From NCBI GenBank assembly GCA_035310145.1, contig DATGEL010000044.1, forward strand, positions 43,830-107,829: DNA of 64,000 nucleotides, read 5' to 3'. Shown here one piece after another: positions 26,673-38,164 of the stretch (positions are counted from its first letter, which is position 1; each line of letters opens with the position of its first letter). Source of the DNA: Dehalococcoidia bacterium. Its GTDB lineage: Bacteria; Chloroflexota; Dehalococcoidia; CAUJGQ01. Made by a program: the position numbers and the translations under genes. The notes beneath the pieces were generated by a model. It did no database searches and was not told the DNA's origin. It worked only from the letters and a program-made list of their open reading frames with translations.

Positions 26673-26936
26673 CTACCCGCCGCTGATCGCCGGCAGGATC
26701 ACGACCTCGCTGCGCTCATCTACGGGCTGCAGCAGGCCGAGCGTAGCAACCTCGCCGTCGACGGAGAACGCCACCTCCGGGCGCGGCTCACCGTCTTCGG
26801 TCAGCCGCTCGCGCATGCCGGGGTAGGACGCTTCGAGCGCCGCCACGAGCTGGCGCAGGTTGCGGCCCGAAACCTCCACCACGGGCTGGCCCTGGGTTAA
26901 GTCCCGCATCAGCGCGGGAATGCGCACGCTTGCCAT
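26673..26936 (-). CDS. MoaD/ThiS-type sulfur carrier protein
   Basis: 87 residues, beta-grasp fold. The pattern VSGRNLRQLVAALEASYPGMRERL, VAFSVDGEVATLG and the C-terminal ILPAISGG ending in Gly-Gly identifies the ThiS/MoaD superfamily, in which the terminal glycine is adenylated and carries thiocarboxylate sulfur. It may serve molybdopterin or another sulfur-transfer pathway; no MoaE or ThiG is adjacent. Transcribed after proS, 36 nt downstream. Confidence 0.9.
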   Translation of the reverse strand: MASVRIPALMRDLTQGQPVVEVSGRNLRQLVAALEASYPGMRERLTEDGEPRPEVAFSVDGEVATLGLLQPVDERSEVVILPAISGG

Positions 26937-26972
26937 CTGATCATCATCCTGAGTTGCGCTTGCACGGGCAGC

Positions 26973-29263
<2,291 letters not shown>

Positions 29264-29278
29264 AGGCGACGTCTAGCG

Positions 29279-30010
29279 ATGCTCCCGGCAGGCGCTCCCG
29301 TTCGCTCGATTCTGCCTGGTGTGGTGCAGGCGCCGTTGCGGGCCACCTCCTGCTTTCTCCTGCTCGACCGGCGCCTGACGCTGATCGACACGGGCCTGCC
29401 GGGCAGCGCCGACCGTATCCTGCGCGCCGTGGCGCTCTGCCGCCGCCGGCCCGACGAGATCGAACGGATCGTGATCAGCCACTACCACCCCGACCACCTC
29501 GGCAGCCTGGCCGAGCTGCAGCGGCGCCTGCCGGCGAAGGCAGCGATCCACGCGGTGGAGGCGCCGGTGGTGCAGAGCGCCGGCGGTCCGCCGCCGCCCT
29601 TCGCCAGCGCCGCGCTGCGCACGCTGGCCCGTCCCGTGGCGAACCGTGCCTTGCGCTACGAGCCGGTGCGCATCGACGAGCCGCTGCACGACGGCGACGA
29701 GCTTTCCGTGCTTGGCGGTATGCGCATCGTGCATACACCCGGCCACACGCCCGGCCACATCGCCCTCTACTTCCCGCGCATGGCGCTGCTGATCGCCGGC
29801 GACGCGCTGGAATACCGCGAGGGCGTGCTCTCCGGCCCGGCCGCGGGCGTGACGGCAGACATGCCGCAGGCGATCGCCTCGCTAAGCAAGCTGGCGGCGC
29901 TCGAGCTCGACGTGATCGCCTTCAGCCACTTCCCGCGCCTGCCGGTGCAGGCCGGCGCGGCCTTGCGGGCGCTGGTGCAGGGCGCGGGGCCCTCATCCTC
30001 ACCCCCGTGA
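29279..30010 (+). CDS. MBL-fold metallo-hydrolase
   Basis: 243 residues. Metallo-beta-lactamase metal motif SHYHPDHLG (H-x-H-x-D-H), followed by VHTPGHTPGH, a further metal ligand in IAGDALE, and a final FSHFP. These give the usual two-zinc hydrolase site for phosphodiester, lactone or glutathione-ester substrates; the real substrate cannot be read off. It starts 15 nt after the NIPSNAP-like gene. Its last residues (GPSSSPP) and stop codon fall inside a palindromic repeat, so the C-terminus may be a repeat-derived replacement. Confidence 0.87.
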   Translation: MLPAGAPVRSILPGVVQAPLRATSCFLLLDRRLTLIDTGLPGSADRILRAVALCRRRPDEIERIVISHYHPDHLGSLAELQRRLPAKAAIHAVEAPVVQSAGGPPPPFASAALRTLARPVANRALRYEPVRIDEPLHDGDELSVLGGMRIVHTPGHTPGHIALYFPRMALLIAGDALEYREGVLSGPAAGVTADMPQAIASLSKLAALELDVIAFSHFPRLPVQAGAALRALVQGAGPSSSPP

Positions 30011-30060
30011 TCTTCCACTGGTCCTTCTCCCAATACTGGAGAGAAGGAGAGGGGCGATCC
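29988..30060. repeat. Family A palindromic repeat (copy 2)
   Basis: The left part GGCCCTCATCCTCACCCCC (29988-30006) matches the complement of the right flank of copy 5. A following stem (TTCTCCCAATACTGGAGAGAAGGAGAGGGG) resembles the hairpin of copy 5 in the other orientation. It encodes the last residues of the MBL protein. Confidence 0.65.
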
Positions 30061-30195
30061 AGCAGAAAGCGATCCAGAGGGCTCCGGGCTGCCAGGCATG
30101 GTGCGGACGGTTCGTGAACCGCCCCGCGTGCCGGTGGGCGCGATTCACGGCGCGCCGCCTGACCCGACGCTCGCTGGAATGGTCCAACCCATGAG

Positions 30196-30248
30196 CTCCC
30201 CTCTCGCCCAGGATTGGGCGAGGGGTATGTGAAATGAGGTGAGGGCCG
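30196..30248. repeat. Family A palindromic repeat (copy 3)
   Basis: TCGCCCA (30204-30210) pairs with TGGGCGA (30215-30221), extended by CCCCTC/GGGG outside. The right flank ATGAGGTGAGGGCC (30234-30247) occurs in copy 4 in the other orientation. Located just downstream of the amidohydrolase stop, so it may end that transcript. Confidence 0.75.
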
Positions 30249-30254
30249 GCCGCG

Positions 30255-31355
30255 TCAGTTTGCGTTGAGGTTGTAGACCTTCGCCATCGTGACGCCGAGG
30301 ATCTGCGCCATGTCGGCCTCGGGCACGCCCGCGAAGTTCTTGGCGATCTGCTCGCGCGAGTGCGGGAAGGTCGAGTCGAAGTGCGGATAGTCCGAGCCCC
30401 ACATCAGCCGGTCCGTGCCGATTAAGTCGCGCGTGCGCACGCCGGGCACGTCGTCCTGGAACGTCGCGTAGACCTGGCGGCGCCAGTAGTCGGCGGCGTT
30501 CATCTTCATCGCCGGATAGCGGGCGCCGAAGCGGTTGGAGGCGTGCTCGAGCCGCTTCAAATGGTGCGCCAGCCAGCCGATGTCGTTCTCGACCGAGATC
30601 ACCTTCAGGTTTGGATGTCGCTCGAACACGCCGCTGGTGATCATGTCGAGAATCGAGGCCACGGCGTAGGTGTGCAGCTTCATGTAGTCGGCGATGATGC
30701 GCTCGCTCAGGCCGGTGCCGCGCTGGCCGGTGAGGATGTGGATGTTGATCGGCAGGTCCATCTCCTCGCAGGCGGTCCAGAACGGCTCCCACATCGGGTT
30801 GTCGTAGCGCCGCTCCGGCGCGGGGTCGTTGGAGATAAAGACGCCCTTGAAGCCGAGCTTCGCGCAGCGCTCCGTCTCCGCCAGCGCGTCTTCGACGGTG
30901 GTCATCGAGACGTTGGCCACCGGCAGCAGCCGCTTCGGGCTGTGCGAGGCGTACTCATGGGCGAAGTCGTTGTAGGCGCGCATGATCGCCCGTTGCAACT
31001 CGTCGTCCGGGTGGCTGAAGAAGAACATGCCGAGGCCGCAGTAGAAGATCTCGACGTCGACGCCGTCCAGATCCATGTCCTTGACGCGCTCGGCCGGATC
31101 CCAGCCGCCCGGCCGGCAGACCTTGTAGCCGCCGAACGCGAACCTCTCCAGCTCGGCGGGCGGAATGCCGGCGCTGCCCAGGCTGGTGACGTTGAAGGGC
31201 GGCAGCGGCGGGCAGAAGAGGAAGTCGCCGCTCTGGCCCTTGTTCTCGTGGATGATCGTCGGCGCGCGCTCGCGGAACTTCTCCGGCATGCGCTTCGTCC
31301 AGAGGTCGCCGGGCTCCAGCACGTGCGAATCGGCCGACATGATCGTCTTTGGCAT
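30255..31355 (-). CDS. Amidohydrolase 2 family metal-dependent hydrolase
   Basis: 366 residues with AAGGAG before the ATG. The TIM-barrel signs are IMSADSHVLEPGDLW at the N-terminus, VDVEIFYCGLGMFF, LPVANVSMTTVEDALAE, GFKGVFISND, LPINIHILTG, NLKVISVENDIGWLAHH and DRLMWGSDYPHFDSTFPHSREQI. The ADSHV, H in NIHILTG and D in GSDYPHFDS fit the metal/catalytic positions of the amidohydrolase-2 group, which contains decarboxylases and hydrolases of aromatic or cyclic acids. The Rieske oxygenase at 31474 lies upstream on the same strand, so an aromatic pathway is plausible. Confidence 0.9.
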   Translation of the reverse strand: MPKTIMSADSHVLEPGDLWTKRMPEKFRERAPTIIHENKGQSGDFLFCPPLPPFNVTSLGSAGIPPAELERFAFGGYKVCRPGGWDPAERVKDMDLDGVDVEIFYCGLGMFFFSHPDDELQRAIMRAYNDFAHEYASHSPKRLLPVANVSMTTVEDALAETERCAKLGFKGVFISNDPAPERRYDNPMWEPFWTACEEMDLPINIHILTGQRGTGLSERIIADYMKLHTYAVASILDMITSGVFERHPNLKVISVENDIGWLAHHLKRLEHASNRFGARYPAMKMNAADYWRRQVYATFQDDVPGVRTRDLIGTDRLMWGSDYPHFDSTFPHSREQIAKNFAGVPEADMAQILGVTMAKVYNLNAN

Positions 31356-31370
31356 GGTGGGTTCTCCTTA

Positions 31371-31457
31371 CGAGGAAATAGAAATCAGGAAATAGGAAAT
31401 AGGAACGAGCGGCTTGCCGGCATCCCTGTTTCCTATTTTCTCAATTCTATTTCCTCG
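31371..31457. repeat. Family B inverted repeat, large imperfect hairpin
   Basis: Left arm 31371-31403 and right arm 31425-31457 are imperfect inverted copies of 33 bases, beginning and ending with CGAGGAAATAGAA/TTCTATTTCCTCG. A 21-nt loop separates them. Purine-rich GGAAATAGG units repeat within the arm. Located between the two same-strand genes 31474 and 31355. It is probably a transcript-ending or RNA-stabilising hairpin. Confidence 0.75.
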
Positions 31458-31473
31458 CCTGCCTCGTTCCTCG

Positions 31474-32850
31474 TTACTCCGTCAGCATGTCGCTGAACAT
31501 GTGCGCGTCCGGCGCCTCGTCCTGCGAGAGGCCCTCCGTCGAGCGGAAGTCGAACGCCGCGTTGCGGCCGCCGAAGTGCTTGGTCACCACCAGCTTGCGC
31601 CACTGGATCACTTCGGCATCGGTGCCCGAAAGCTTCTCCGGCCAGTCGTAGACCTGGTGCAGCATCACGCTCATGTCCTGCTGCGAGAAGTTGTACTCGG
31701 ACAGCCAGCGGTAAATCGACCAGTAGAGCAGCCGGAACCAGAAGAGCTGGAGCTTGCTTTGCGGCCGCGTGTAGTGGAAGTACCAGACGCGGGTGAGCCA
31801 CTCCTCCACCGGCACGGTCTGCCGTGTGTAGAAGCCGAACAGGCCGTTGACCCGCCGCCGCACCGACATCGGCCCCACGTTGCTCACGGACGCCACGCCG
31901 TTCGTACCGTTCGTGTCCGGCTTCGGCGGCGCCACGAAGCCGCCGGCGCGGAACATGCCGGGCAGGCGGTGGCCGCTGCTCCAGCGCACCGTCTTCGGCG
32001 GCGGCGCAGGCACGCAGGTGCGCTCGAAGAACCAGCGGAAGGCCCAGATCCACTTGGCGCGGAACATGTGCTTCGGCCAGCGCCAGCCGTTTGGATAGAC
32101 GTCCTGTGGCTGCGGCTGGAAGGTGAGGCCGCCGGCGTTGCGGAAGCCGTTGCCGGTGAAGGCGATCTTGGAGCCCTGCGCCGGCCGCGCGCCGGAATTG
32201 GGCGCGGAGAGCAGCCCGGTGAGCGCGTCGCGGTGCAGGTAGCCGACGTGCGAGTCCATCGAGTTTTCGAGACCGACCTCCCAGTTGGTCTGCCACATGA
32301 TCTGGTCGTTGAAGAAGATGCAGGCGCCGCGATCGAAGAACTCCTCGGGCACGTCCTCTTCGATCGGCGCCGGCTCCTCGCTGCCCATCCAGATGAAGAC
32401 CACGCCCTTCAGCGTCTTCGTCGGATAGACGCGCGCCTCGGACCCCGGCTTGCCGCAGACGCCGGACTGCGGCCCCTCGGAAAGCACCGCGACGTTCTTG
32501 CCCTGCTCGTCCCAGACCCAACCGTGGTAGGGGCAGGCGACGGTGCCTTTGTAATGACAGTCGCCCTCAGACAGGCGGGCGCCGCGATGGGGGCAGACAT
32601 CGCCGATCGCCGCGACGTTGCCATTCCTGCCGCGGAAGAAGCAGATGTCGTCGCCCAGCATGCGCACCTGCACCGGCCGGCGCTTGCCCACGCGCGAGGC
32701 CGGCAGCGCGGGGTACCAGTACTCGCGCAGCCCCAGCTTCGGCACCAGGTGGCGGATGTCGCCCACCAGGCGCGGGATGTCGCCGTTGCGGTCGAGCGGC
32801 AGATCGGCGGGGGGCGCGGCACGGCCGGTACGTTGCTTCTGCTGAACCAT
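31474..32850 (-). CDS. Rieske [2Fe-2S] aromatic-ring oxygenase, alpha-subunit type
   Basis: 458 residues from the ATG at 32850 (SD GGAG). The Rieske site is CPHRGARL (C86, H88) with CPYHGWVWD (C106, H109). The catalytic domain has the mononuclear-iron signature (Asn/Asp, two His) in MDSHVGYLHRDAL. Such oxygenases take electrons from a reductase/ferredoxin and hydroxylate or demethylate an aromatic or steroid substrate. Length and the N-terminal EYWYPALPASRVG region resemble the Rieske oxygenases of the vanillate/oxidoreductase group. The amidohydrolase and the small membrane gene are neighbours. Confidence 0.9.
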   Translation of the reverse strand: MVQQKQRTGRAAPPADLPLDRNGDIPRLVGDIRHLVPKLGLREYWYPALPASRVGKRRPVQVRMLGDDICFFRGRNGNVAAIGDVCPHRGARLSEGDCHYKGTVACPYHGWVWDEQGKNVAVLSEGPQSGVCGKPGSEARVYPTKTLKGVVFIWMGSEEPAPIEEDVPEEFFDRGACIFFNDQIMWQTNWEVGLENSMDSHVGYLHRDALTGLLSAPNSGARPAQGSKIAFTGNGFRNAGGLTFQPQPQDVYPNGWRWPKHMFRAKWIWAFRWFFERTCVPAPPPKTVRWSSGHRLPGMFRAGGFVAPPKPDTNGTNGVASVSNVGPMSVRRRVNGLFGFYTRQTVPVEEWLTRVWYFHYTRPQSKLQLFWFRLLYWSIYRWLSEYNFSQQDMSVMLHQVYDWPEKLSGTDAEVIQWRKLVVTKHFGGRNAAFDFRSTEGLSQDEAPDAHMFSDMLTE

Positions 32851-32902
32851 CAGTTTCTCCTTCTCAGCGCCGGCTGCCCCGCGGCGCCGATGGGGCAGCA
32901 CG

Positions 32903-33088
32903 TCAGTGCGACGACGGGTCGCGGTAGAGCGCCCAGATGAGCGCGATCGCCCAGCCCACGATCGTCCAGCCGCCGAGCAGGTTCAGCATCAGCAGCGCGC
33001 CGCGGTTGCGATGACGCCGCGCGTAGGCTAGCTCGGCGGGCAGCAGATAGATCCCGGCCGCCGCCGCGAGGATCGCCGGCAGTTTCAT
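32903..33088 (-). CDS. Small membrane protein, superinfection-immunity-like
   Basis: 61 residues from the ATG at 33088 with AGGGATAGGG upstream. Two membrane helices: LPAILAAAAGIYLLPAELAY and LLMLNLLGGWTIVGWAIALIWAL, the second with the NLLGGWTIVGWAIALIWAL pattern of the superinfection-immunity (Imm) family. Its phage name is historical; many bacterial members have no known phage role. It lies just upstream (transcriptionally) of the Rieske gene on the same strand, possibly in one operon. Confidence 0.7.
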   Translation of the reverse strand: MKLPAILAAAAGIYLLPAELAYARRHRNRGALLMLNLLGGWTIVGWAIALIWALYRDPSSH

Positions 33089-33450
33089 CGCCCTATCCCT
33101 TTGCCCTGCGCCCGCAGCGCCGGCGCTGAGCTGCGCTCCTGTATGCACACCTGCTCTCGTGGCCTCTGTCCGGATCCTGTGATCCTCCGGCGGATCCGTC
33201 AAGCACCGTGGCGGCGACGGACGCGCACGCCGTCACGGCCCGTTGGGTCGCGCTTGGCGGAATCAGCATGATTGGTCGGGTCCATCTAGCTATTCCGTTG
33301 CAATCTGGACATATCGATTGCTCTTCAGCAACGACCGCCTAATACTCGGCTCGCCGGGCGCAGAATGTGACGCCTTGCTCGGAGGCTGATTCGCGCCACG
33401 GCGTGGCTGCGGCGGAACGGTTCGTCGCGCCGATAGGGAGGGAGCGCGCG
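33089..33450. other. Non-coding gap with probable ABC locus 1 promoter
   Basis: No convincing gene. A possible promoter for the binding-protein gene is TTGCTC (33318-33323), a 16-nt gap, then TAATAC (33340-33345). GGATCC-type dyads near 33160-33200 are short and ordinary. Divergent promoters for the small membrane gene may also lie here. Confidence 0.4.
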
Positions 33451-35259
33451 ATGGGCGATGATCGCTCGGAGAACTACTGGCTGCGGCTGGCGAACCGCCA
33501 GTTTTCGCGGCGACGGCTGCTCGGCACGGGCATCGGCGGCGCCGCGGCGCTGGGTCTGGCTGCCTGCGGCAGCTCGAACAACAACAAGACCAGCAACAAG
33601 CCGGCGGCAAGCAGCGCTGCCGGCGCCGCCAGCCCGGCCGCCGGCAACAAGGCGCCCACGCAGGCCAACACCGGCGGCCAGGTCGGCGCGCTTACCGCGA
33701 CCGTGGTGCCGCTGGCGCCCGGCGCCAACGCCGCGAACGTCAAGAAAGGGGGCACATTCGTCGTCCTGAACGGCGGCGAGCCGCGCACGCTCGACCCGCA
33801 CTTCGACACCTTCCCCTTCTGCACGGCGATCGCCGACAACGTCTACAACGCGGTGATGAAGTTCACGCCCGACCTGACCAAGATCACCACGGACCTGGCC
33901 GTGGCGATGCCCGAGCAGCCCGACGACAAGACCTACATCTTCAAGCTGCAGCAGGGTGTCAAGTTCCAGGACGTGCAGCCCGTCGGCCCGCGCGAGTTCA
34001 CCGCCGACGACGTCAAGTACAGCATCGAGCGCCAGGCGACGAACGACCCCGGCAAGTTCCAGCACGGCTACTACTTCCGCGACAAGCTGGACAGCATCCA
34101 GGTCGTGGACAAGTACACGGTCAAGTTCGTGACCAAGGCGCAGTACGCGCCGTTCATGAGCTACATCGCCAGTCCGTGGACGGTGATCGTGCCGCATGAG
34201 GCGGTGGAGAAGTTCGGCGACCTGACGGCGAATGCGATCGGCACGGGGCCGTTCATCTTCGACTCGTGGGAGAAGAACGTCCAAACCACGCTGCACAAGA
34301 ACCCCAACTACTTCCGCAAGGACGCGGCGGGCAACGCGCTGCCCTACGTCGACAAGCTGACGATCAAGTACGTGGTCGACCCGCAGGCGCAGCTCAACCA
34401 GTTCGTCCAGGGCAACCTCGACGCGGGGGCGCTGCAGTTCAACTACGCCAAGCAGGCCTCGGACTCGGTCAAGGGCGCCAACAGCCAGGCGGTGCCCAGC
34501 CAGTTCTGGAAGGAATTCCGCACCCAGCCCTGGGACGGCCAGAAGTACATGCAGAAGGCGCCCTACACGGACATCCGCTTCCGCCAGGCGCTGGTGCAGG
34601 CGATCGACAAGCAGGAAGTGCTGGACACGGTCTACTCGCTCAACGGCAAGGGCGACGGCATCCTGACCTTCGGGCCGATCCTGCCGATCTACAAGCCCTG
34701 GGCACTCACCAGCGAGCTGGCCGGCTTCGATCCGAAGAAGGCGCTGGACATGCTGAAGGCGTCCGGCGTCGACCCGAACACCTTCTCCGACCAGATCATC
34801 TTCGCCAACCAGACCTCGATCGACCAGCAGGTGGGCGAGGTGATCCTGGCTCAGTTGCAGAAGAACCTGGGCCTGAAGAAGGTCTCGCTGATGCCGATGC
34901 AACTGGCGGAGTACTACAACAAGACCTACGCCTACGACTACGGCATGTCGCACCACACGCCGCTCAACAGCCCCGACCCGGACGAGAACCTCTCCTCCTA
35001 CTTCGGCCGCACCTCCACCTTCTACAAGTGGGGCAACACGCAGATCTGGGATCTGATCGACAAGCAGGGCATCACCGTCGATCCGCAGGCGCGGCTCCCC
35101 ATCGTGCAGGACGCGCAGAAGATGATCGTGCAGGACTTCCCGATGGCGTTTCTGTATACGGCGAACCTGCACCTGTTCACGCAGCCCTATGTGAAGGGCT
35201 GGTTCTTTCCGCAGGATCTCTACGACGGCCGTGTCGAGACGGTCTGGATCGACAAGTAA
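33451..35259 (+). CDS. Oligopeptide-type ABC transporter substrate-binding lipoprotein (locus 1)
   Basis: 602 residues from the ATG at 33451 behind GGGAGGGAG. The signal region has a twin-arginine-like SRRRLLGTG then a hydrophobic core, and the lipobox LAAC sets the lipidated Cys39. An Ala/Ser/Asn-rich linker follows. The mature domain has the SBP family 5 pattern (GEPRTLDPHFDT, VRPGVKFQD-like GVKFQDVQPVGPREFTADDVKYSIER, GTGPFIFDSWEKN, FRQALVQAIDKQEV). It binds peptides or other solutes outside the cell and feeds the two permeases that follow. No ATPase gene is present in the cluster. Confidence 0.93.
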   Translation: MGDDRSENYWLRLANRQFSRRRLLGTGIGGAAALGLAACGSSNNNKTSNKPAASSAAGAASPAAGNKAPTQANTGGQVGALTATVVPLAPGANAANVKKGGTFVVLNGGEPRTLDPHFDTFPFCTAIADNVYNAVMKFTPDLTKITTDLAVAMPEQPDDKTYIFKLQQGVKFQDVQPVGPREFTADDVKYSIERQATNDPGKFQHGYYFRDKLDSIQVVDKYTVKFVTKAQYAPFMSYIASPWTVIVPHEAVEKFGDLTANAIGTGPFIFDSWEKNVQTTLHKNPNYFRKDAAGNALPYVDKLTIKYVVDPQAQLNQFVQGNLDAGALQFNYAKQASDSVKGANSQAVPSQFWKEFRTQPWDGQKYMQKAPYTDIRFRQALVQAIDKQEVLDTVYSLNGKGDGILTFGPILPIYKPWALTSELAGFDPKKALDMLKASGVDPNTFSDQIIFANQTSIDQQVGEVILAQLQKNLGLKKVSLMPMQLAEYYNKTYAYDYGMSHHTPLNSPDPDENLSSYFGRTSTFYKWGNTQIWDLIDKQGITVDPQARLPIVQDAQKMIVQDFPMAFLYTANLHLFTQPYVKGWFFPQDLYDGRVETVWIDK

Positions 35260-36203
35260 TGCTCGACTACATCGTCCGCCGCATCATCTACGCCCTGATC
35301 ACGGTGATGCTTGTGCTGATCGCCACCTTCTCGATCATCCGCCTGCTGCCGGGCGACGTGGTGACGCTGATGGCGCATCAGAATAATTACGCGGCGGCCG
35401 ACGAGCACCTGCTGCGCCATCAGCTTGGCCTCGATAAGTCGATTCCGGTGCAGTTCAAGGACTGGATCGGCGGCGTGCTGCACGGCAACTTCGGCCGCTC
35501 GCTCTGGACGAAGCAGACCGTGGCCTCGGAGCTGCGCCGCCGCTTCCCGATCACGGCCGAGCTGGGGCTGATGGCGGTCTTCTTCGGCGTGGTGCTGGCG
35601 GTGCCGGTCGGCATCCTCAGCGCCATCCGCCAGGACACGCTCGCGGACTACGTGGCGCGCACGGCGGCGGTGGCCTTCATCTCGCTGCCCTCGTTCTGGG
35701 TGGCGACGTTGATTCTCACCTTCCCGCTGATCTGGTGGAAATGGTCGCCGCCGCTGACCTACGTCGGCTGGTCGCACCCATTCGATCACCTCACCTACTA
35801 TCTGGCGCCGGCGATCTGCCTCGCCACGACGCTGGCCGGCGGCGTGATGCGGCTCACCCGCACGGCGATGCTGGACGTGGTGCGGCAGGACTACATCCGC
35901 ACCGCCTGGAGCAAGGGGTTGCGCGAGCGCTCCGTGCTGGTGCGCCACGCCACCAAGAACGCGATGATCCCCGTGGTCACGATCGTGGGCCTGCAGGTGG
36001 CGCTGATCTTCGGCGGCACCGTGATTCTCGAACAGATCTTCCAGGTGCCCGGCGTGGGCCGCTTCTTCTACGATGCGGTGCTCAACCGCGACTACCCGGC
36101 CCTCCAGGGCGTGGTCTTCTTCATCGCCCTGATCGTGGTGGCGACGAATCTGCTGGTCGACCTCGCCTACGGCCTGCTCGATCCGCGCATCCGCTACGCC
36201 TGA
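35259..36203 (+). CDS. ABC transporter permease, DppB/OppB-like (locus 1)
   Basis: 314 residues; its ATG overlaps the TAA of the binding-protein gene (TAATG), so translation is coupled. Typical permease features: N-terminal membrane helix YIVRRIIYALITVMLVLIATFSIIRLLPGD, a middle with several helices, and the cytoplasmic EAA loop VVRQDYIRTAWSKGLRERSVLVRHATKNAMIPVVT that docks the ATPase. The partner permease begins about 100 nt downstream. Confidence 0.94.
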   Translation: MLDYIVRRIIYALITVMLVLIATFSIIRLLPGDVVTLMAHQNNYAAADEHLLRHQLGLDKSIPVQFKDWIGGVLHGNFGRSLWTKQTVASELRRRFPITAELGLMAVFFGVVLAVPVGILSAIRQDTLADYVARTAAVAFISLPSFWVATLILTFPLIWWKWSPPLTYVGWSHPFDHLTYYLAPAICLATTLAGGVMRLTRTAMLDVVRQDYIRTAWSKGLRERSVLVRHATKNAMIPVVTIVGLQVALIFGGTVILEQIFQVPGVGRFFYDAVLNRDYPALQGVVFFIALIVVATNLLVDLAYGLLDPRIRYA

Positions 36204-36301
36204 GCACCAGGCGATGCATCCAGGAGGATAGGGCAGGGCGGCGCAGGCGCGGACGGCGGTTTTCACCGCCGTCCGCGGCCCGCTGCCCGCTGCCCGCAGC
36301 G

Positions 36302-37228
36302 ATGGCACAGGAAACCAGCGCCCGGCCCGGCCCCGGTGTGGCGCCGCTCGCGGCGGAGGGCCGCGGCGTGCGCTCGCGCTCGATCTGGCTTGATACGCTG
36401 ATTCGCCTGGTGCGCACCAAGCCGCTGGGGCTGGCGGGCGGGATCATCATCCTCGCGCTGATCGTCATGGCGATCTTCGCGCCGCTGCTGGCGAACTATC
36501 CGCCGGCCGAGATCCATCCGAAGTTCAAGCTGCTTGGCCCGTCGGGCACGTGGTGGTTCGGCACCGACAATTTGGGCCGTGACATCTACAGCCGCATCAT
36601 CTACGGCGCCCGCGTCTCGCTGAAGGTCGGCTTTTTGGCGGTGCTCTTCTCGATCGTGCTGGCCACGGCGATCGGCGTGGTCAGCGGCTACTTCGGCGGT
36701 ATCGTCGACACCGTTGTGCAGCGGCTGGTCGATGCGATGATCGCCTTCCCCGGCTTAGTCCTGATCCTGCTGATCGTGGCGATCTGGGGGAACACGCTCA
36801 ACAACGTCATCCTCGCGCTGGCCTTCTTCGGCATCGCCGGCAACTCGCGCATCATGCGCGGCGCTACGCTGGCCGTGCGTAACCAGACATATATGGAAGC
36901 GGCGCGCGCCATGGGCGCCAGCGACCTGCGTATCATCCTGCTGCACGTCTTGCCCAATGTGACGGCCACGGCGATTACGCTGGCGACGCTCGGCCTGGGC
37001 ACGGTGATCCTGGCCGAGGCCTCGCTCGGCTTCCTCGGCCTCGGTGTACCGCCGCCCAATCCGACCTGGGGCAACATGCTCAGCGGCCAGGCGCGGCAGT
37101 TCATGGTGCAGGCGCCGTGGCTGGCGATCTTCCCTGGTGTCGTGCTGAGCCTGGCGATCTTCGGGTTCAACATGCTGGGCGACGCGCTGCGCGACCTGCT
37201 CGACCCACGCCTGCGCGGCGGGCGTTAA
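36302..37228 (+). CDS. ABC transporter permease, DppC/OppC-like (locus 1)
   Basis: 308 residues. N-terminal RTKPLGLAGGIIILALIVMAIFAPLLANY, then WWFGTDNLGRDIYSRIIYGARVSLKVGFL, which is the family signature, and the EAA loop with YMEAARAMGASDLRIILLHVLPNVTATAI. Last gene of locus 1; its stop overlaps by 4 nt the convergent membrane-protein gene at 37225. No ATPase (DppD/OppD type) follows. Confidence 0.94.
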   Translation: MAQETSARPGPGVAPLAAEGRGVRSRSIWLDTLIRLVRTKPLGLAGGIIILALIVMAIFAPLLANYPPAEIHPKFKLLGPSGTWWFGTDNLGRDIYSRIIYGARVSLKVGFLAVLFSIVLATAIGVVSGYFGGIVDTVVQRLVDAMIAFPGLVLILLIVAIWGNTLNNVILALAFFGIAGNSRIMRGATLAVRNQTYMEAARAMGASDLRIILLHVLPNVTATAITLATLGLGTVILAEASLGFLGLGVPPPNPTWGNMLSGQARQFMVQAPWLAIFPGVVLSLAIFGFNMLGDALRDLLDPRLRGGR

Positions 37229-38082
37229 GCGCCAGCCTGGCTGCTCGATGTGCCTTCCTCGGTCGCGCTGGTCGGGGCGCCGGCCGGCGCCGCCTCCACG
37301 GTAACGGGCTCCGGCGAGGCTGGCACGTGCTCGATCACGCGGGCGGGCTGCGGCGCGTCCGCGGGCTGAAAGTCGGCCGCGGAGCGGTCGTCCGGCCTCG
37401 CCCACTTGAGCGACTCTGCCGGGGGCGGCGCAGAAGTCACCGACGCCGTCGCCGCGGCGATCGAGGACGGCCCGGGCGGTGGTGCCGCCGCCATGCCGGC
37501 GGCGGCGCCTGCCGGCGCCGACGTGGCCGTCGACCACTCGGTGAGCCGCCAGAGGCCGACGAACAGCAGCAGCAGCACGCCGACCAGGGCGATGGCGAAG
37601 CGCAGGAAGCGCGCCGCGGTGTCCAGCACCGCCGGCGTGCCGACTACCAGTAAGGTGAGAATGCCGGACGGGTTCTCCGTGCCCAGCGGCACGGGTTGAA
37701 TCACAAACCAGGCGCCCGCCGCCAGCAGCAGGCCGCCGCCGATCAAAAAGCCGAAGCGCAGGTAGTTGACGATCGCGGGCAGCGCCACGCCGATGATCGC
37801 GAAGATCAACCCCGCGACGGCGAAGGCGATGAAGATGTTGCGCTGGTAGTCAGGGTACTTGCCTTTGAAGTTCTGCACGTCGCCGAAGTAGCCGTCGATC
37901 TGCTTGGCCTCGCGGGCCGTTTCGGCGTCCGGTGTGTTGCCGCTGAGCTGCTGGAAGGTCACGCCCACCGGCTGCGGCAGGCGCGGCTCGGAAATGAAGA
38001 TGGCCGACCCGAAGCCGGCCGTCAGCGCCAGCACGAGCCCGAGCAGGCTGCCGTAACCGACCTTCACCCAGGTGGTGCCCAT
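37225..38082 (-). CDS. Four-helix membrane protein of unknown function
   Basis: 285 residues from the ATG at 38082 (AGGACGAG upstream). Helices at about 8-30 (SLLGLVLALTAGFGSAIFI), 82-103, 107-128 and 155-172, followed by a long Pro/Ala/Ser-rich soluble tail of about 100 residues. Between the first two helices is a roughly 50-residue polar loop with FQQLSGNTPDAETAREAKQ. I recognise no family. Convergent with locus 1 and overlapping its stop by 4 nt. The tail lies after the last helix and could be on either side. Confidence 0.7.
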   Translation of the reverse strand: MGTTWVKVGYGSLLGLVLALTAGFGSAIFISEPRLPQPVGVTFQQLSGNTPDAETAREAKQIDGYFGDVQNFKGKYPDYQRNIFIAFAVAGLIFAIIGVALPAIVNYLRFGFLIGGGLLLAAGAWFVIQPVPLGTENPSGILTLLVVGTPAVLDTAARFLRFAIALVGVLLLLFVGLWRLTEWSTATSAPAGAAAGMAAAPPPGPSSIAAATASVTSAPPPAESLKWARPDDRSAADFQPADAPQPARVIEHVPASPEPVTVEAAPAGAPTSATEEGTSSSQAGA

Positions 38083-38164
38083 GCGCTCTCGTCCTCTCCC
38101 GCGGGCTGCACGGCCCGCCCGCCCCGCCCGCCCCACTCCGCCGCTTCCCGCACAGTATACCGGC

